Source: Burkholderiaceae bacterium (lineage in GTDB: Bacteria > Pseudomonadota > Gammaproteobacteria > Burkholderiales > Burkholderiaceae_D). Taken from it: a stretch of 62,073 nt of DNA. Positions 1 to 8,117 of the stretch are shown here, one piece after another. Where the stretch lies: contig JAFANH010000046.1 in the NCBI GenBank assembly GCA_019232795.1, positions 1-62,073 on the forward strand, read 5' to 3'. The notes under the pieces are model-generated. The model searched no databases. It was not told where the DNA came from and saw only the letters and a program-made list of their open reading frames with translations. How positions within the stretch are numbered: the stretch's first letter is position 1; every line of letters starts with the position of its first letter. The translations under genes were made by a program, and so were the position numbers.

Positions 1-231
1 GTGGTCGGCCTTCAGCAACACGATCTTCTTGCCGTTGACCGTACCGCCGAAATCGGCAATCGCCATCTCGATGGCATCGGCGCCGCCCTTGCCGTCGATA
101 TCGGAATACACGCCCGACATATCGGTAATGAAGCCTATCTTCACCACGTCGCCGGAAATCTGTCCTTGCGCCGAGCAGCAGGCCAGGACGCCGGCGACGG
201 CCAGCGCGAGAGTCTTATGCTTGAGTTCCAT
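1..231 (-). CDS. ABC transporter substrate-binding protein, branched-chain amino acid type (N-terminal part)
   Basis: Only the first 77 codons are in the window; the gene runs off the left edge. Reading starts at the ATG whose complement is 229-231, preceded by a GGAGAAAA ribosome site. The protein begins with a short hydrophobic signal (residues 5-20, LALAVAGVLACCSAQG) and continues with VVKIGFITDMSGVYSDIDG, the typical opening of periplasmic type I binding proteins for amino acids, amides or urea (LivK/Peripla_BP_6 group). It lies 33 bp after the LivF-type ATPase in the same direction, so it probably supplies the ligand-binding subunit; the permeases would lie outside the window. The CC at residues 18-19 could be a lipobox but is atypical. 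The substrate cannot be told from this fragment. Confidence 0.85.
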   Translation of the reverse strand, partial: MELKHKTLALAVAGVLACCSAQGQISGDVVKIGFITDMSGVYSDIDGKGGADAIEMAIADFGGTVNGKKIVLLKADH

Positions 232-264
232 TGTTTTTCTCCAGTCAGGTTGGGACCAACAGTT

Positions 265-981
265 CTATACGCCCAGCAACGCAGTTAAAACGGGCATTTT
301 TTCATTCAACTCCGATGCGGCAAAACTTTCGACGATCTGGCCATGTTCCATCACGTAAAAGCGGTCCGCCAGCGGAGCGGCAAAACGGAAATTCTGTTCG
401 ACCATCACGATAGTGTAGCCCTTGGCCTTGAGCGTCGTAATCATGCGCGCCAGCGTCTGCACGATGACCGGCGCCAAGCCTTCCGATATTTCATCGAGCA
501 GCAAAAGTTTTGCGCCCGTGCGCAGGATGCGCGCAACCGCCAGCATCTGCTGTTCGCCACCTGACAAACGCGTTCCCTGGCTGTGCCTACGTTCGGCCAG
601 GTTGGGGAACATCGCATAGATTTCCTCAAGCGGCATGCCGTTCTGCGCCACCATGGGCGGCAACAACAGATTTTCTTCCGCCGACAACGAGGAAAAAATG
701 CCGCGCTCTTCCGGACAGTAACCGACCCCGAGATGTGCAATGCGATGAGTAGCCAAGCCAATCGCTTCCACGCCATTGATCTTGATCGAGCCCTCGCGCG
801 ACCCGGTCAACCCCATCAAGGCGCGCAAGGTCGTGGTGCGGCCGGCTCCGTTGCGTCCCAGCAGGGTCACCACTTCACCGGGTTGCACGACCAGATTCAC
901 GTCGTGCAGGATGTGCGACTCCCCATACCAGGCATGCAGCTTGCTGATTTCCAGTACTGGCGCTGCCGTCAGCTTTGTCAT
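265..981 (-). CDS. livF: ABC transporter ATP-binding protein, LivF type
   Basis: About 238 residues, the usual length for LivF, the second ATPase of branched-chain amino acid type importers. Visible motifs: P-loop GRNGAGRT (residues 42-49), Q-loop region, signature LSGGEQQ, Walker B LLLLDEISEGLAP and switch histidine region MVEQN. The P-loop lysine is replaced by arginine (R48; codon at 838-840), which is unusual for an ATPase. I chose the ATG at 981 because it overlaps the stop of the preceding livG gene (TGATG); a TTG one codon earlier is possible. Transcribed with livG and the downstream binding protein. Assignment to the LivF family is firm; the transported compound is not known. Confidence 0.92.
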   Translation of the reverse strand: MTKLTAAPVLEISKLHAWYGESHILHDVNLVVQPGEVVTLLGRNGAGRTTTLRALMGLTGSREGSIKINGVEAIGLATHRIAHLGVGYCPEERGIFSSLSAEENLLLPPMVAQNGMPLEEIYAMFPNLAERRHSQGTRLSGGEQQMLAVARILRTGAKLLLLDEISEGLAPVIVQTLARMITTLKAKGYTIVMVEQNFRFAAPLADRFYVMEHGQIVESFAASELNEKMPVLTALLGV

Positions 982-1751
982 CAATGTGCCCCTTCCAGCG
1001 CGCCTGACGCCGTACCCATATAGGCTTCCATCACCTGGGCATTACGCGACACTTCTTCGTAGCTGCCTTCTGCCAGCAGCGCCCCGCGCTGCAAGACCGA
1101 TATCTTGTTGCAGATGCCGGACACGACACTCATGTTGTGTTCCACCATCAGGATGGTACGGCCAGCCGATACTTTCTTGATCAGGTCGGTGACGCGGCTG
1201 ACGTCCTCATGCCCCATGCCCTGCGTTGGCTCGTCGAGCAGCATCAATTCCGGTTCCATCGCCAGCGTGGTGGCAATTTCCAGCGCCCGCTTGCGTCCAT
1301 AAGGCAAATCGACCGTCACCGTGTCGGCAAACTTCGCCAGATCGACTTCTTCAAGCAAGCCCATAGCGCGTTCGTTCAAGCGTGACTGACTGGTCTCGCT
1401 CTTCCAGAAGTGAAACGATGTGCCAAGCCCTCGCTGCAAGCCGATGCGCACATTTTGCAGGACGCTCAAATGCGGGAAAACCGCAGAAATCTGGAAGGAC
1501 CGAATAATGCCCTGGCGTGCAATCTGCGCCGGCCGGGCTGTCGTGATGTCGCGACCGTTGAAATGAATAGTCCCTGAGCTAGGCTCGAGAAACTTGGTCA
1601 ACAAATTGAAACAAGTGGTTTTTCCAGCCCCATTGGGCCCGATCAGCGCATGGATATGGCCGCGCTCGACCCGCAGATTGACGTCGTTGACTGCGGTAAA
1701 TCCCTTGAACTCTTTAGTGAGGTGACTCGTCTCCAGAATCACATCGGCCAT
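981..1751 (-). CDS. livG: ABC transporter ATP-binding protein, LivG type
   Basis: 256 residues, matching LivG ATPases that pair with LivF on the inner membrane permease dimer. It has an intact P-loop GPNGAGKTT (about residues 37-45), the LivG-type long insertion before the signature (FHFWKSETSQSRLNERA), a degenerate signature LPYGRKRALEIATTLA typical of LivG, Walker B LMLLDEPTQGM and switch region MVEHNM. The start is supported by GGAG seven bases upstream of the ATG. First gene of the leftward liv-like operon; its promoter should lie in 1752-2000. The intact P-loop contrasts with the arginine variant in its partner LivF. Confidence 0.93.
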   Translation of the reverse strand: MADVILETSHLTKEFKGFTAVNDVNLRVERGHIHALIGPNGAGKTTCFNLLTKFLEPSSGTIHFNGRDITTARPAQIARQGIIRSFQISAVFPHLSVLQNVRIGLQRGLGTSFHFWKSETSQSRLNERAMGLLEEVDLAKFADTVTVDLPYGRKRALEIATTLAMEPELMLLDEPTQGMGHEDVSRVTDLIKKVSAGRTILMVEHNMSVVSGICNKISVLQRGALLAEGSYEEVSRNAQVMEAYMGTASGALEGAH

Positions 1752-2356
1752 AGGGTCTCCTTACTGCTACTTATATTTATGCTTGTTTCTTTTTCGGAAG
1801 CGCTATCGAAACCGGTTGCCCAACATTTTGGATAGTGCCTCCCAAACCGGCGATAGTACACAAAGTTATAACTCGCCGACAATATCGCACAAATACCACT
1901 CGGGCAACAGTTTCGGCTTGAACGCCCGCATTCCTTCTAAATTCCGCAAATTCCTCAAATCCTGTGTACGGCCCAATCATCTGTGGACAAAGCTTGGGAT
2001 ATCCCTGCTTGCCATTGTGGAAAAGCGAAAAGTTTTCCACGCTTGATTTTTTGTCCAGAATTTATCGGGTAGCCATACAGCTATTATTCAGGCGTTTTCC
2101 CGCACGTAAGATTTTGATTCCAAGGCGGTTTATCCGGTTATCCACAGTATTGAAGCGATGTTAACTATTACCATTAACTATATATATAACCATTTATTTT
2201 AAAACAACGGCACTTCATCCAGCCGGCAAACCCCGAGCGCAAGCTGGAAAAGCATTTACCGGAAGCAATCCGCTTATTCCCATAAAATAGAAAGGCCACA
2301 GAATCGGCAATCCATGGAAACAAGACAAAACCCTGCGAGATATCCTATCTTTACCC
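1752..2356. other. 605-bp gene-free region between divergent operons
   Basis: No convincing coding sequence on either strand; the small open frames here lack ribosome sites and family resemblance. The region separates the leftward liv operon from the rightward DHA2 transporter and must carry both promoters. Its right half is markedly AT-rich and holds the DnaA-box-like cluster listed separately. Confidence 0.7.
1982..2214. other. Cluster of DnaA-box-like 9-mers beside an AT-rich tract (origin-like)
   Basis: Seen directly: TTATCCACA, the exact DnaA-box consensus, at 2138-2146 (plus); TTTTCCACA at 2016-2024 (minus); TTTTCCACG at 2033-2041 (plus); TTGTCCACA at 1982-1990 (minus); weaker TTGTCCAGA at 2051 and TTATCCGGT at 2130-2138, directly abutting the perfect box. 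2017-2024 and 2033-2040 form an 8-bp perfect inverted repeat. Immediately right, 2161-2214 is almost entirely A/T with alternating TATATATA, like a DNA unwinding element. This is the architecture of a replication origin or a DnaA-binding locus. No dnaA, dnaN, rpmH or parA gene is adjacent, so the role is inference only. Confidence 0.45.
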
Positions 2357-3787
2357 ATGCAGCAAAACAGTAACACTGTCAAACGCTACCTGCCCTGGCT
2401 GGTCGCTATCGCGCTTTTCATGGAACAGCTCGATTCAACCATCGTCAACACGGCAGTGCCTACCATGGCAGTCAGCTTGCACGTCACTCCACTCAGCCTG
2501 AAGGCTGTCGTCACCAGCTATATCTTGAGCCTGGCCGTGTGTATCCCGGTGAGCGGCTGGATTGCCGACCGTTATGGCACGCGACGCGTGTTCGGGCTGG
2601 CCATCACGGTGTTTACCTTCTCTTCCATACTTTGCGCGGTTTCGGTCAATGTTCCCATGCTGGTTGCGGCGCGCGTGTTGCAAGGCATAGGCGCCGCCAT
2701 GATGATGCCGGTCGGGCGGCTCACCATCGTTCGCACCTTTCCCAAGGCAGAATTATTGAAAGCGATGAATTTCGTCATCATTCCTGCCCTGATCGGCCCC
2801 TTGTTGGGACCAACCATAGGTGGTTTGATCGTCCATTGGTTTTCCTGGCGTCAGATTTTCTTCGTCAATGTACCTGTCGGGCTGCTGGCCTTGTTGCTGA
2901 TCCAGCGCCATATGCCTGACTACTACGGTGAAGAACAGCATCCGCTCGACATGATTGGCATGATTTTGTTCGGCAGCGGCATGGCTTTGTTGTCCTGGCT
3001 GCTTGAAATATTCGGTGAACACCATATCGATGCGACCTCGGCCGCCATTCTGTTCCTGTTGTCCGGCGCCCTGCTGCTCGGCTATGGCTGGCATGCGAAC
3101 CAGCACCGTTTTCCTTTGCTGCAGCTGGGCTTGTTCCGGGTCCGCACCTTCCGGGTTTCGGTGGTGGGCGGTGTCGTGACGCGACTCGGCATAGGCGGCC
3201 TGCCTTTCCTCCTGCCCCTGTTGTACCAACTGGGGCTCGGTCTGCCTGCCTGGCAATCCGGCTTGATGATGATGCCTTCTGCAATCGCAGCCATGGGCAT
3301 GAAATTTCTTTCCTCTCGTTTGCTGGCGCGTTACGGCTATAAGCAAGTCCTGGTGATCAATACGGTCATGATAGGCCTCACCATGAGCCTGTTTTCCCTG
3401 GTCGAGCCGGGTACATCGATACCATTGATCGTCTTGCTGAGTTTGACGCTGGGGTTCTTCAATTCCCTGCAATTTTCCAGCATGAATTCGATGGCTTTCG
3501 CCGATATCGAGAGTACCGATTCGAGCATGGCCAGCACGATAGCCAGTTCCTTGCAACAATTGTCAATGAGTTTCGGCCTCGCTTGTGGTACCTTGGTGAC
3601 GGCTTGGTATCTCGGAGACTTGCCGCAAAGCGATCATGCGGCGGTTACGCATGCGCTGCACCACGCGTTCCTGACCATGGGCGGACTGACTTGTCTGTCT
3701 TCCCTGTCATTCTGGACATTGCGCGCGGGCGATGGCGAAAGCGTCAGCCGCGGGGTATTGCGCAAGACCGGCAAGCAAGCTGCATGA
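2357..3787 (+). CDS. MFS multidrug exporter, DHA2 (EmrB/QacA, MdtD-like)
   Basis: 476 residues with many hydrophobic segments. The opening MEQLDSTIVNTAVPTMA carries the DHA2 motif D-x-T-I-V-N-x-A-x-P in TM1; GWIADRYGTRR (about residues 66-76) is the MFS loop 2-3 motif, and IGPLLGPTIGG plus FSWRQIFFVNVPVG are hallmark DHA2 segments. It should export small, often amphiphilic compounds using the proton gradient. The length and wording resemble MdtD rather than the 510-residue EmrB that occurs near the other end of the window. No EmrA-like partner is adjacent, so it probably works alone. No strong ribosome site precedes the ATG. Substrate unknown. Confidence 0.88.
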   Translation: MQQNSNTVKRYLPWLVAIALFMEQLDSTIVNTAVPTMAVSLHVTPLSLKAVVTSYILSLAVCIPVSGWIADRYGTRRVFGLAITVFTFSSILCAVSVNVPMLVAARVLQGIGAAMMMPVGRLTIVRTFPKAELLKAMNFVIIPALIGPLLGPTIGGLIVHWFSWRQIFFVNVPVGLLALLLIQRHMPDYYGEEQHPLDMIGMILFGSGMALLSWLLEIFGEHHIDATSAAILFLLSGALLLGYGWHANQHRFPLLQLGLFRVRTFRVSVVGGVVTRLGIGGLPFLLPLLYQLGLGLPAWQSGLMMMPSAIAAMGMKFLSSRLLARYGYKQVLVINTVMIGLTMSLFSLVEPGTSIPLIVLLSLTLGFFNSLQFSSMNSMAFADIESTDSSMASTIASSLQQLSMSFGLACGTLVTAWYLGDLPQSDHAAVTHALHHAFLTMGGLTCLSSLSFWTLRAGDGESVSRGVLRKTGKQAA

Positions 3788-3821
3788 TAGGCTGATCAAA
3801 CAATAACTGTGCGGAGCATCG

Positions 3822-5693
3822 ATGGCTTCATCCATACTCGGCTTCATAGGCCGCTGCTTTGGCGTATTCTGGCGCGCGCTCGACGCCACACGCCGCGCAT
3901 TTTTCAATCTCGTATTCCTGTTGTTCCTTGTTTTGCTGCTTACGGTATTCATTGCCGGCGGGCCGAGGCGATTGAACGACAAGACCGCCCTGCTGCTCGA
4001 TTTGAAAGGCAATCTGGTCGAACAATATCCGGGCAGTGTCCGCCGTACCATGCTGGGGCAACTGGGCGCCAGCGTCAAGGATGACGTCCAGTTGCGCGAC
4101 GTCTTGCAAGTCCTCGACGCAGCCGCCAAGGATCCGAAGATAGGCAGCGTGGTATTGGTGCTCGATGAATTCCAGGGTGCAGGCTTGCCCATGCTGCGTG
4201 ATGTCGGTGCAGCGCTGGACCGTTTCAAGGCAAGCGGGAAAAAAGTCGTGGCCTGGGGCTCCAGCTATAACCAGCGCCAATATTTCCTGGCAATTCATGC
4301 CGATAAAATCTATCTTCATCCCATGGGTATGGTCGCGCTCGAGGGCTTTGGCGGTTATCGAAACTATTACCATGATGCGCTCGATAAGCTCGGTGTCACG
4401 GTTAATGTGATGAAGGTCGGCGCCTACAAGAATTTCGCTGAACCGTTTACAGAAAATGCGCCGTCGGCCGAAGCGGTCGAAGCTGAAAGTGCACTGTACA
4501 ACGATATGTGGGCCTATTACACCGGTACGGTGGAAAAAGCGCGTCACCTGGAAGCGGGCAGTATCATGCGCACCATCAACGACCTGCCGCAGTTGATGAA
4601 GGAAGCCCATGGCGACCCGGCCAAGATCGCCTTGTCGGAAAAATGGGTGGATGGCTTGAAGACGCGCGATGAAATGCGGCAATTGATGCTCGCCATCGGC
4701 GCCAAGGACGAAAAGGCCAAAACCTTTCGTCAGATCGGATTTGAAGAATACCAGGCGCGCCAGCGGCCGCGCTTCGCAGGCGATGCTATCGGTGTCGTGA
4801 TCGCCGCGGGCAGTATCAGCGACGGCATGGCGCCGGCTGGTTCCATCGGCGGCCTGTCGACGGCCAACCTGATTCGCAATGCACGCGAAGACGATCGTAT
4901 CAAGACGATAGTGCTGCGTATTAACTCCCCGGGTGGCAGCTCCTTCGGCTCCGAATTGATCAGACGCGAGCTGGAATTGACGCGTGCCGCCGGCAAGCCG
5001 GTCGTGGTATCGATGGGCGACGTGGCCGCCTCCGGCGGTTACTGGATTTCAATGGCGGCAGACGAAGTGATTGCCGACCCGGCCAGCGTCACCGGTTCGA
5101 TAGGCGTGTTCGCCATCTTGCCGACAGCTGACAAGGCCATGGACAAGCTCGGCGTGCATTCAGCAGGCGTGACCACCACCTGGCTGCGCGGCAGCTATGA
5201 TCCGACCCGCCCGCTCGATCCGCGCATGCGCGATCTGGTGCAAGCCGGGGTCGAGCGCATATACGGCGATTTCACCAGCAAGGCCGCGCATGCGCGCAAG
5301 CTCAGTGCCGATCAGATTGAAGCCGTCGCCCAAGGACGGGTATGGAGCGGTCGCCAAGCCAAGGAACGCGGCCTGGTCGATACCATAGGCGGTTATCAGG
5401 ATGCGCTGCAGTCCGCCGCCAAGCGCGCCGGACTGGGCGACAATTATCGCGTGATCTATCTCGAGCGTGAGCCGACCGGTTTCGAGCGTGTGGCCAGATT
5501 GTTCGATGCAGCGGACTTGCAGGCCTTGGCCCGCCTGGTCGACATGAATTCGGGCGCTTGGCAAACCGGTTTGGCTGGCTTGCCGGGTTCGGCCTTGCAT
5601 GGCATTGCCGACGATTTCAGCTGGTTGACTGAAGCGGCTGATGAAGGCAAGCCATTTACCACGGTGACGCATTGTTTTTGTACTCCGCCGTAA
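3822..5693 (+). CDS. sppA: Signal peptide peptidase SppA, 67 kDa type
   Basis: 623 residues, the double-domain SppA found in many Proteobacteria. An N-terminal membrane anchor (about residues 29-48, FNLVFLLFLVLLLTVFIAGG) is followed by two ClpP-like S49 domains. The catalytic lysine is K203 in AYKNFAEPFT and the nucleophile is S404 in GDVAASGGYWIS, in the same places as the Ser/Lys dyad of E. coli SppA. RINSPGGS (about residues 367-374) is the oxyanion-side motif. The enzyme degrades cleaved signal peptides in the inner membrane. It stands 34 bp after the DHA2 gene in the same direction and may share its transcript. Confidence 0.95.
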   Translation: MASSILGFIGRCFGVFWRALDATRRAFFNLVFLLFLVLLLTVFIAGGPRRLNDKTALLLDLKGNLVEQYPGSVRRTMLGQLGASVKDDVQLRDVLQVLDAAAKDPKIGSVVLVLDEFQGAGLPMLRDVGAALDRFKASGKKVVAWGSSYNQRQYFLAIHADKIYLHPMGMVALEGFGGYRNYYHDALDKLGVTVNVMKVGAYKNFAEPFTENAPSAEAVEAESALYNDMWAYYTGTVEKARHLEAGSIMRTINDLPQLMKEAHGDPAKIALSEKWVDGLKTRDEMRQLMLAIGAKDEKAKTFRQIGFEEYQARQRPRFAGDAIGVVIAAGSISDGMAPAGSIGGLSTANLIRNAREDDRIKTIVLRINSPGGSSFGSELIRRELELTRAAGKPVVVSMGDVAASGGYWISMAADEVIADPASVTGSIGVFAILPTADKAMDKLGVHSAGVTTTWLRGSYDPTRPLDPRMRDLVQAGVERIYGDFTSKAAHARKLSADQIEAVAQGRVWSGRQAKERGLVDTIGGYQDALQSAAKRAGLGDNYRVIYLEREPTGFERVARLFDAADLQALARLVDMNSGAWQTGLAGLPGSALHGIADDFSWLTEAADEGKPFTTVTHCFCTPP

Positions 5694-5766
5694 ATGGTGA
5701 TTCAACTCTTGCCCACAATCGAATTCATGTTCTAAGATGAATCGATAGTGAGAACGACGAATATTG

Positions 5767-6480
5767 ATGGCTGACCGCAGAAGATTTTTACAGCAATCCC
5801 TGGCTTTGGGCGCGGGTGGCCTGTTCGCCGGCTGCGCCAGCTCCCCCAGCTCCCCACCTTCTGCCGCACCGACCCAGGAAAAAAATCTGGCGCTGAAAAG
5901 CGAAGTTTCGCTGGCGCCGCAACATGCCAAACCGGCAGCCGGCGGAGTGGCTGCTCCGCCGCCCGATATCTTCGATGCTGCCACGCTGGACATCGATTTC
6001 TGGGTCAAGCCGCGCACCATCTCGGTCTATCGTTCGGCCACGGGGGAGAAAGCCGAACTGCTGTACTGGAAAGACGGCGAAGTCCGGGACGGCGCCTACC
6101 AGCAACTCTGTCACCTGCTGCGCGATGTGCAGGGAGGCGGTGTCGTCAAGCAAATGGATCCGCACTTGCTTGAATTGCTGTGGGCGACCCAGGCCTTCGT
6201 CGCGCGCTTCGGCATGACGGCGCCGCTGGAAATCCTGTCGGGCTATCGCACGCCGGAAAGCAACCAGCACCTGATCGAACAAGGCGTGCCGGCCGCGCGC
6301 AAGTCTTTGCATATGGACGGCAAGGCGGCCGACATCCGCATCGCCAACCTCGACTCGCAAGTACTCGGTGAACTGATCCGCAGCTTCCGCCAGGGCGGGG
6401 TCGGCTTTTACTATCGGCAGACCAAGCAGGGCGGATGGATTCATGCCGACACCGGCCTGCAGCGCACCTGGGCTGGTTAG
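5767..6480 (+). CDS. Tat-exported DUF882/YcbK-like lipoprotein (M15-type peptidase fold)
   Basis: 237 residues. The N-terminus MADRRRFLQQSLALGAGGLFAGC combines a twin-arginine signal (RRRFLQ) with a lipobox ending at a cysteine (LFAGC), so it should be folded before export and lipid-anchored. The C-terminal half is the DUF882 / peptidase M15A_3 domain: SGYRTPESNQHL, SLHMDGKAADIRI and GGVGFYYRQTKQGGWIHADTG give the zinc ligands H, D and H of the LAS peptidases. YcbK (MepK) homologues cut meso-DAP-meso-DAP (3-3) crosslinks in peptidoglycan, so a cell-wall hydrolase role is likely but inferred. The ATG at 5767 was preferred over a TTG one codon upstream because it leaves a compact Tat signal. 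Confidence 0.9.
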   Translation: MADRRRFLQQSLALGAGGLFAGCASSPSSPPSAAPTQEKNLALKSEVSLAPQHAKPAAGGVAAPPPDIFDAATLDIDFWVKPRTISVYRSATGEKAELLYWKDGEVRDGAYQQLCHLLRDVQGGGVVKQMDPHLLELLWATQAFVARFGMTAPLEILSGYRTPESNQHLIEQGVPAARKSLHMDGKAADIRIANLDSQVLGELIRSFRQGGVGFYYRQTKQGGWIHADTGLQRTWAG

Positions 6481-6532
6481 AAGCCGTTGCGGGCGCCGTG
6501 GAGGCGTTGCGCGGGACGGCCAGCCGGCCTTG

Positions 6533-6549
6533 CCGTACCATACGTACGG
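6533..6549. repeat. Small palindrome CCGTAC-N5-GTACGG
   Basis: Six-base perfect inverted arms CCGTAC and GTACGG separated by CATAC, in the gap between the DUF882 gene and elaA. Could be a repeat remnant, weak terminator or protein site; nothing in the sequence decides. Confidence 0.4.
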
Positions 6550-6611
6550 TCGGCGTCGCGGCGTCTAGCCACAGCATCCGCAACGACTTCCAACAAATCC
6601 TGGTGAATTTC

Positions 6612-7091
6612 ATGAAAACAGAATGGCAGTGGTCTTCCTTCGAAGACTTGAGCAAGGAAGACTGGTACGCCATCGTCGCGCGCCGGCAGGAAGTATTCAT
6701 CATCGAGCAGAACTGCGTCTATCCCGATATCGACGGGGTCGATCTCAAGGCGTTTCACTTGCTTGGCTGGCGGGGTGAAGGCAGCAACAAGGCGCTGGCT
6801 GCCTACCTGCGCGTGGTTTTCCCCGGTGTGAAATATGCGGAAGTATCGCTTGGACGTGTGCTGAGCGCTCCAGCCATGCGTAGCACCGGTGTCGGCCGCG
6901 AACTGGTGGCGCAAGGCATTGCGCGTGCCGAAAAACAGTTTCCGGGATTGGATATCCGCATCTCGGCGCAACTCTATCTGGAGAGGTTTTACCGCAGCTT
7001 CGGCTTTGCCTGCACCTCAGAGCCTTATGACGAGGATGGCATTCCGCACGTGGAAATGTTGCGCCCACATTCCAATACGGCCAAGCCTTGA
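6612..7091 (+). CDS. elaA: ElaA-family GNAT N-acetyltransferase
   Basis: 159 residues, close to the ~153 of E. coli ElaA. MKTEWQWSSFEDLSKEDWYAIVARRQEVFIIEQNCVYPDIDGVD is the typical ElaA opening (acceptor-side half), and LGRVLSAPAMRSTGVGREL holds the acetyl-CoA-binding loop R-x-x-G-x-G. The substrate is not established for the family. An in-frame GTG nine bases upstream of the chosen ATG is an alternative start. It converges with another, unrelated GNAT gene that ends 4 bp downstream on the opposite strand. Confidence 0.93.
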   Translation: MKTEWQWSSFEDLSKEDWYAIVARRQEVFIIEQNCVYPDIDGVDLKAFHLLGWRGEGSNKALAAYLRVVFPGVKYAEVSLGRVLSAPAMRSTGVGRELVAQGIARAEKQFPGLDIRISAQLYLERFYRSFGFACTSEPYDEDGIPHVEMLRPHSNTAKP

Positions 7092-7095
7092 AGCA

Positions 7096-7578
7096 TTAAA
7101 GAAGTTTTTGCCAGAACAAGGCATCGCCCATTTCCTGGACTAGCTGGTAGCCGGTATAGCCGAGCTTTGCGTATAACTGCTGCGCGGCGCGATTTCCCTC
7201 CAGTACCTCCAGTGTCACCTTGCAGCAACCACGCTGACGTGCCAGCTCTTCGACATAGACCATCATTTTTTGCGCGATGCCTTTTCCGCGATAGGCTGGC
7301 GCGACGGCGAAGTCGTGGATGTTGACCAGCGGCTTGCACTTGAAAGTGGAAAAGCCTTCGAAGCAATTGACCATGCCGGCCGGTTCGCCGTCGGCGAAGG
7401 CCAGTACGCTAAAGGCGTCGGCGCGTTGCGCGAGCGACGACGCCAGATGTCTGCGCGTGTACTCGCTTAAAGGCTCGGCGCCGCCCATGGGATCGCGCGC
7501 ATACGCGTCGAGCATGGCGATTAAGGCTTCGGCGTCTTTGGGATTGTTGTAATCGACCTGGCGGATTTCGATATTCAT
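7096..7578 (-). CDS. GNAT family N-acetyltransferase
   Basis: 160 residues covering a complete GNAT domain: beta-strand 4 VNIHDFAVAPAYRGKGIAQKMM includes the acetyl-CoA loop R-G-K-G-I-A, and LEVLEGNRAAQQLYAKLGYTGYQL is the classical C-terminal N-x-x-A-x-x-L-Y-x-x-x-G-F/Y motif. The start is the ATG at 7578, well before the CCCTCTCCC repeat at 7612. Substrate not predictable from sequence. It is unrelated in sequence to the convergent ElaA gene apart from the fold. Confidence 0.9.
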   Translation of the reverse strand: MNIEIRQVDYNNPKDAEALIAMLDAYARDPMGGAEPLSEYTRRHLASSLAQRADAFSVLAFADGEPAGMVNCFEGFSTFKCKPLVNIHDFAVAPAYRGKGIAQKMMVYVEELARQRGCCKVTLEVLEGNRAAQQLYAKLGYTGYQLVQEMGDALFWQKLL

Positions 7579-7611
7579 AAGGCTGGTGTGTGGTAGAGAT
7601 GGGTCGGAGAG

Positions 7612-7651
7612 CCCTCTCCCCCTGCCCCTCTCCCGCTTGCGGGCGAGGGGT
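7612..7651. repeat. REP-like palindromic element, CCCTCTCCC family
   Basis: CCCTCTCCC, then CCCCTCTCCCGCTTGCGGG and CGAGGGG form a strong hairpin between two minus-strand genes. The same element occurs as inverted pairs at 12881-12991 and 28858-28967. Confidence 0.85.
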
Positions 7652-7671
7652 GAGCGAGCGGAGCTCAAGGG

Positions 7672-8088
7672 CTATTTCGTTACAATCTCGTGCTGCATGG
7701 GCGCCAGCCTGGCCACCAATTTGTTTTGGATGGCGGGCGCGATGCCTTGCTTGTCCATGGCACTCTGCAAATCTTCAGCCAGGGCATTGAATTGGGCATT
7801 GGTGATGCCGAGGTCGGCATGGATGGTGCGCATATCCTTGCCCGTGTATTTGCAGGGGCCGCCGCTGACGGCGCAGAATTGCTCGGCCAGCATTTTCGCC
7901 AAATGCTTCATGTCGGCGTCGTCGAACTGGTGCTTGATGCGCTCATCGCTGGTTATGATGGGCAGGAAATCCGTGACCAGTTTGTGGATGCCGTCCTTGC
8001 CACCCAGACCTTGGAATACCTCATCGGACTGTTGCGCAAAGGTGCTTGATGTCAGCAACAGCAGTGCGACGCCCAGAGCCTTCTTCAT
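7672..8088 (-). CDS. Secreted group 1 truncated haemoglobin
   Basis: 138 residues: a signal peptide (MKKALGVALLLLTSSTFA, cleavage likely after A18) and a truncated 2/2 globin. FQGLGGKDGIHKLVTDFLPIITSDERIKHQF is the A-B-helix opening of group 1 trHbs, and MRTIHADLGITNAQFNAL carries the proximal haem histidine H90. The start at 8088 was preferred over an ATG four codons upstream because GGAG sits just before it and it gives a clean signal peptide. Group 1 trHbs bind O2 or NO and detoxify NO; a periplasmic location is inferred from the signal. Two cysteines (C72, C79) flank a short loop before the F-helix and could form a disulfide in the periplasm. Confidence 0.9.
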   Translation of the reverse strand: MKKALGVALLLLTSSTFAQQSDEVFQGLGGKDGIHKLVTDFLPIITSDERIKHQFDDADMKHLAKMLAEQFCAVSGGPCKYTGKDMRTIHADLGITNAQFNALAEDLQSAMDKQGIAPAIQNKLVARLAPMQHEIVTK

Positions 8089-8117
8089 AGTGGTCTCCAT
8101 CTAGTGCAAAACAGTTC

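Noticed and set aside
265-981. LivF as a pseudogene because of the P-loop arginine
   Set aside because: The frame is complete, other motifs are intact and translation is coupled to livG, so it is kept as a functional gene with a noted oddity.
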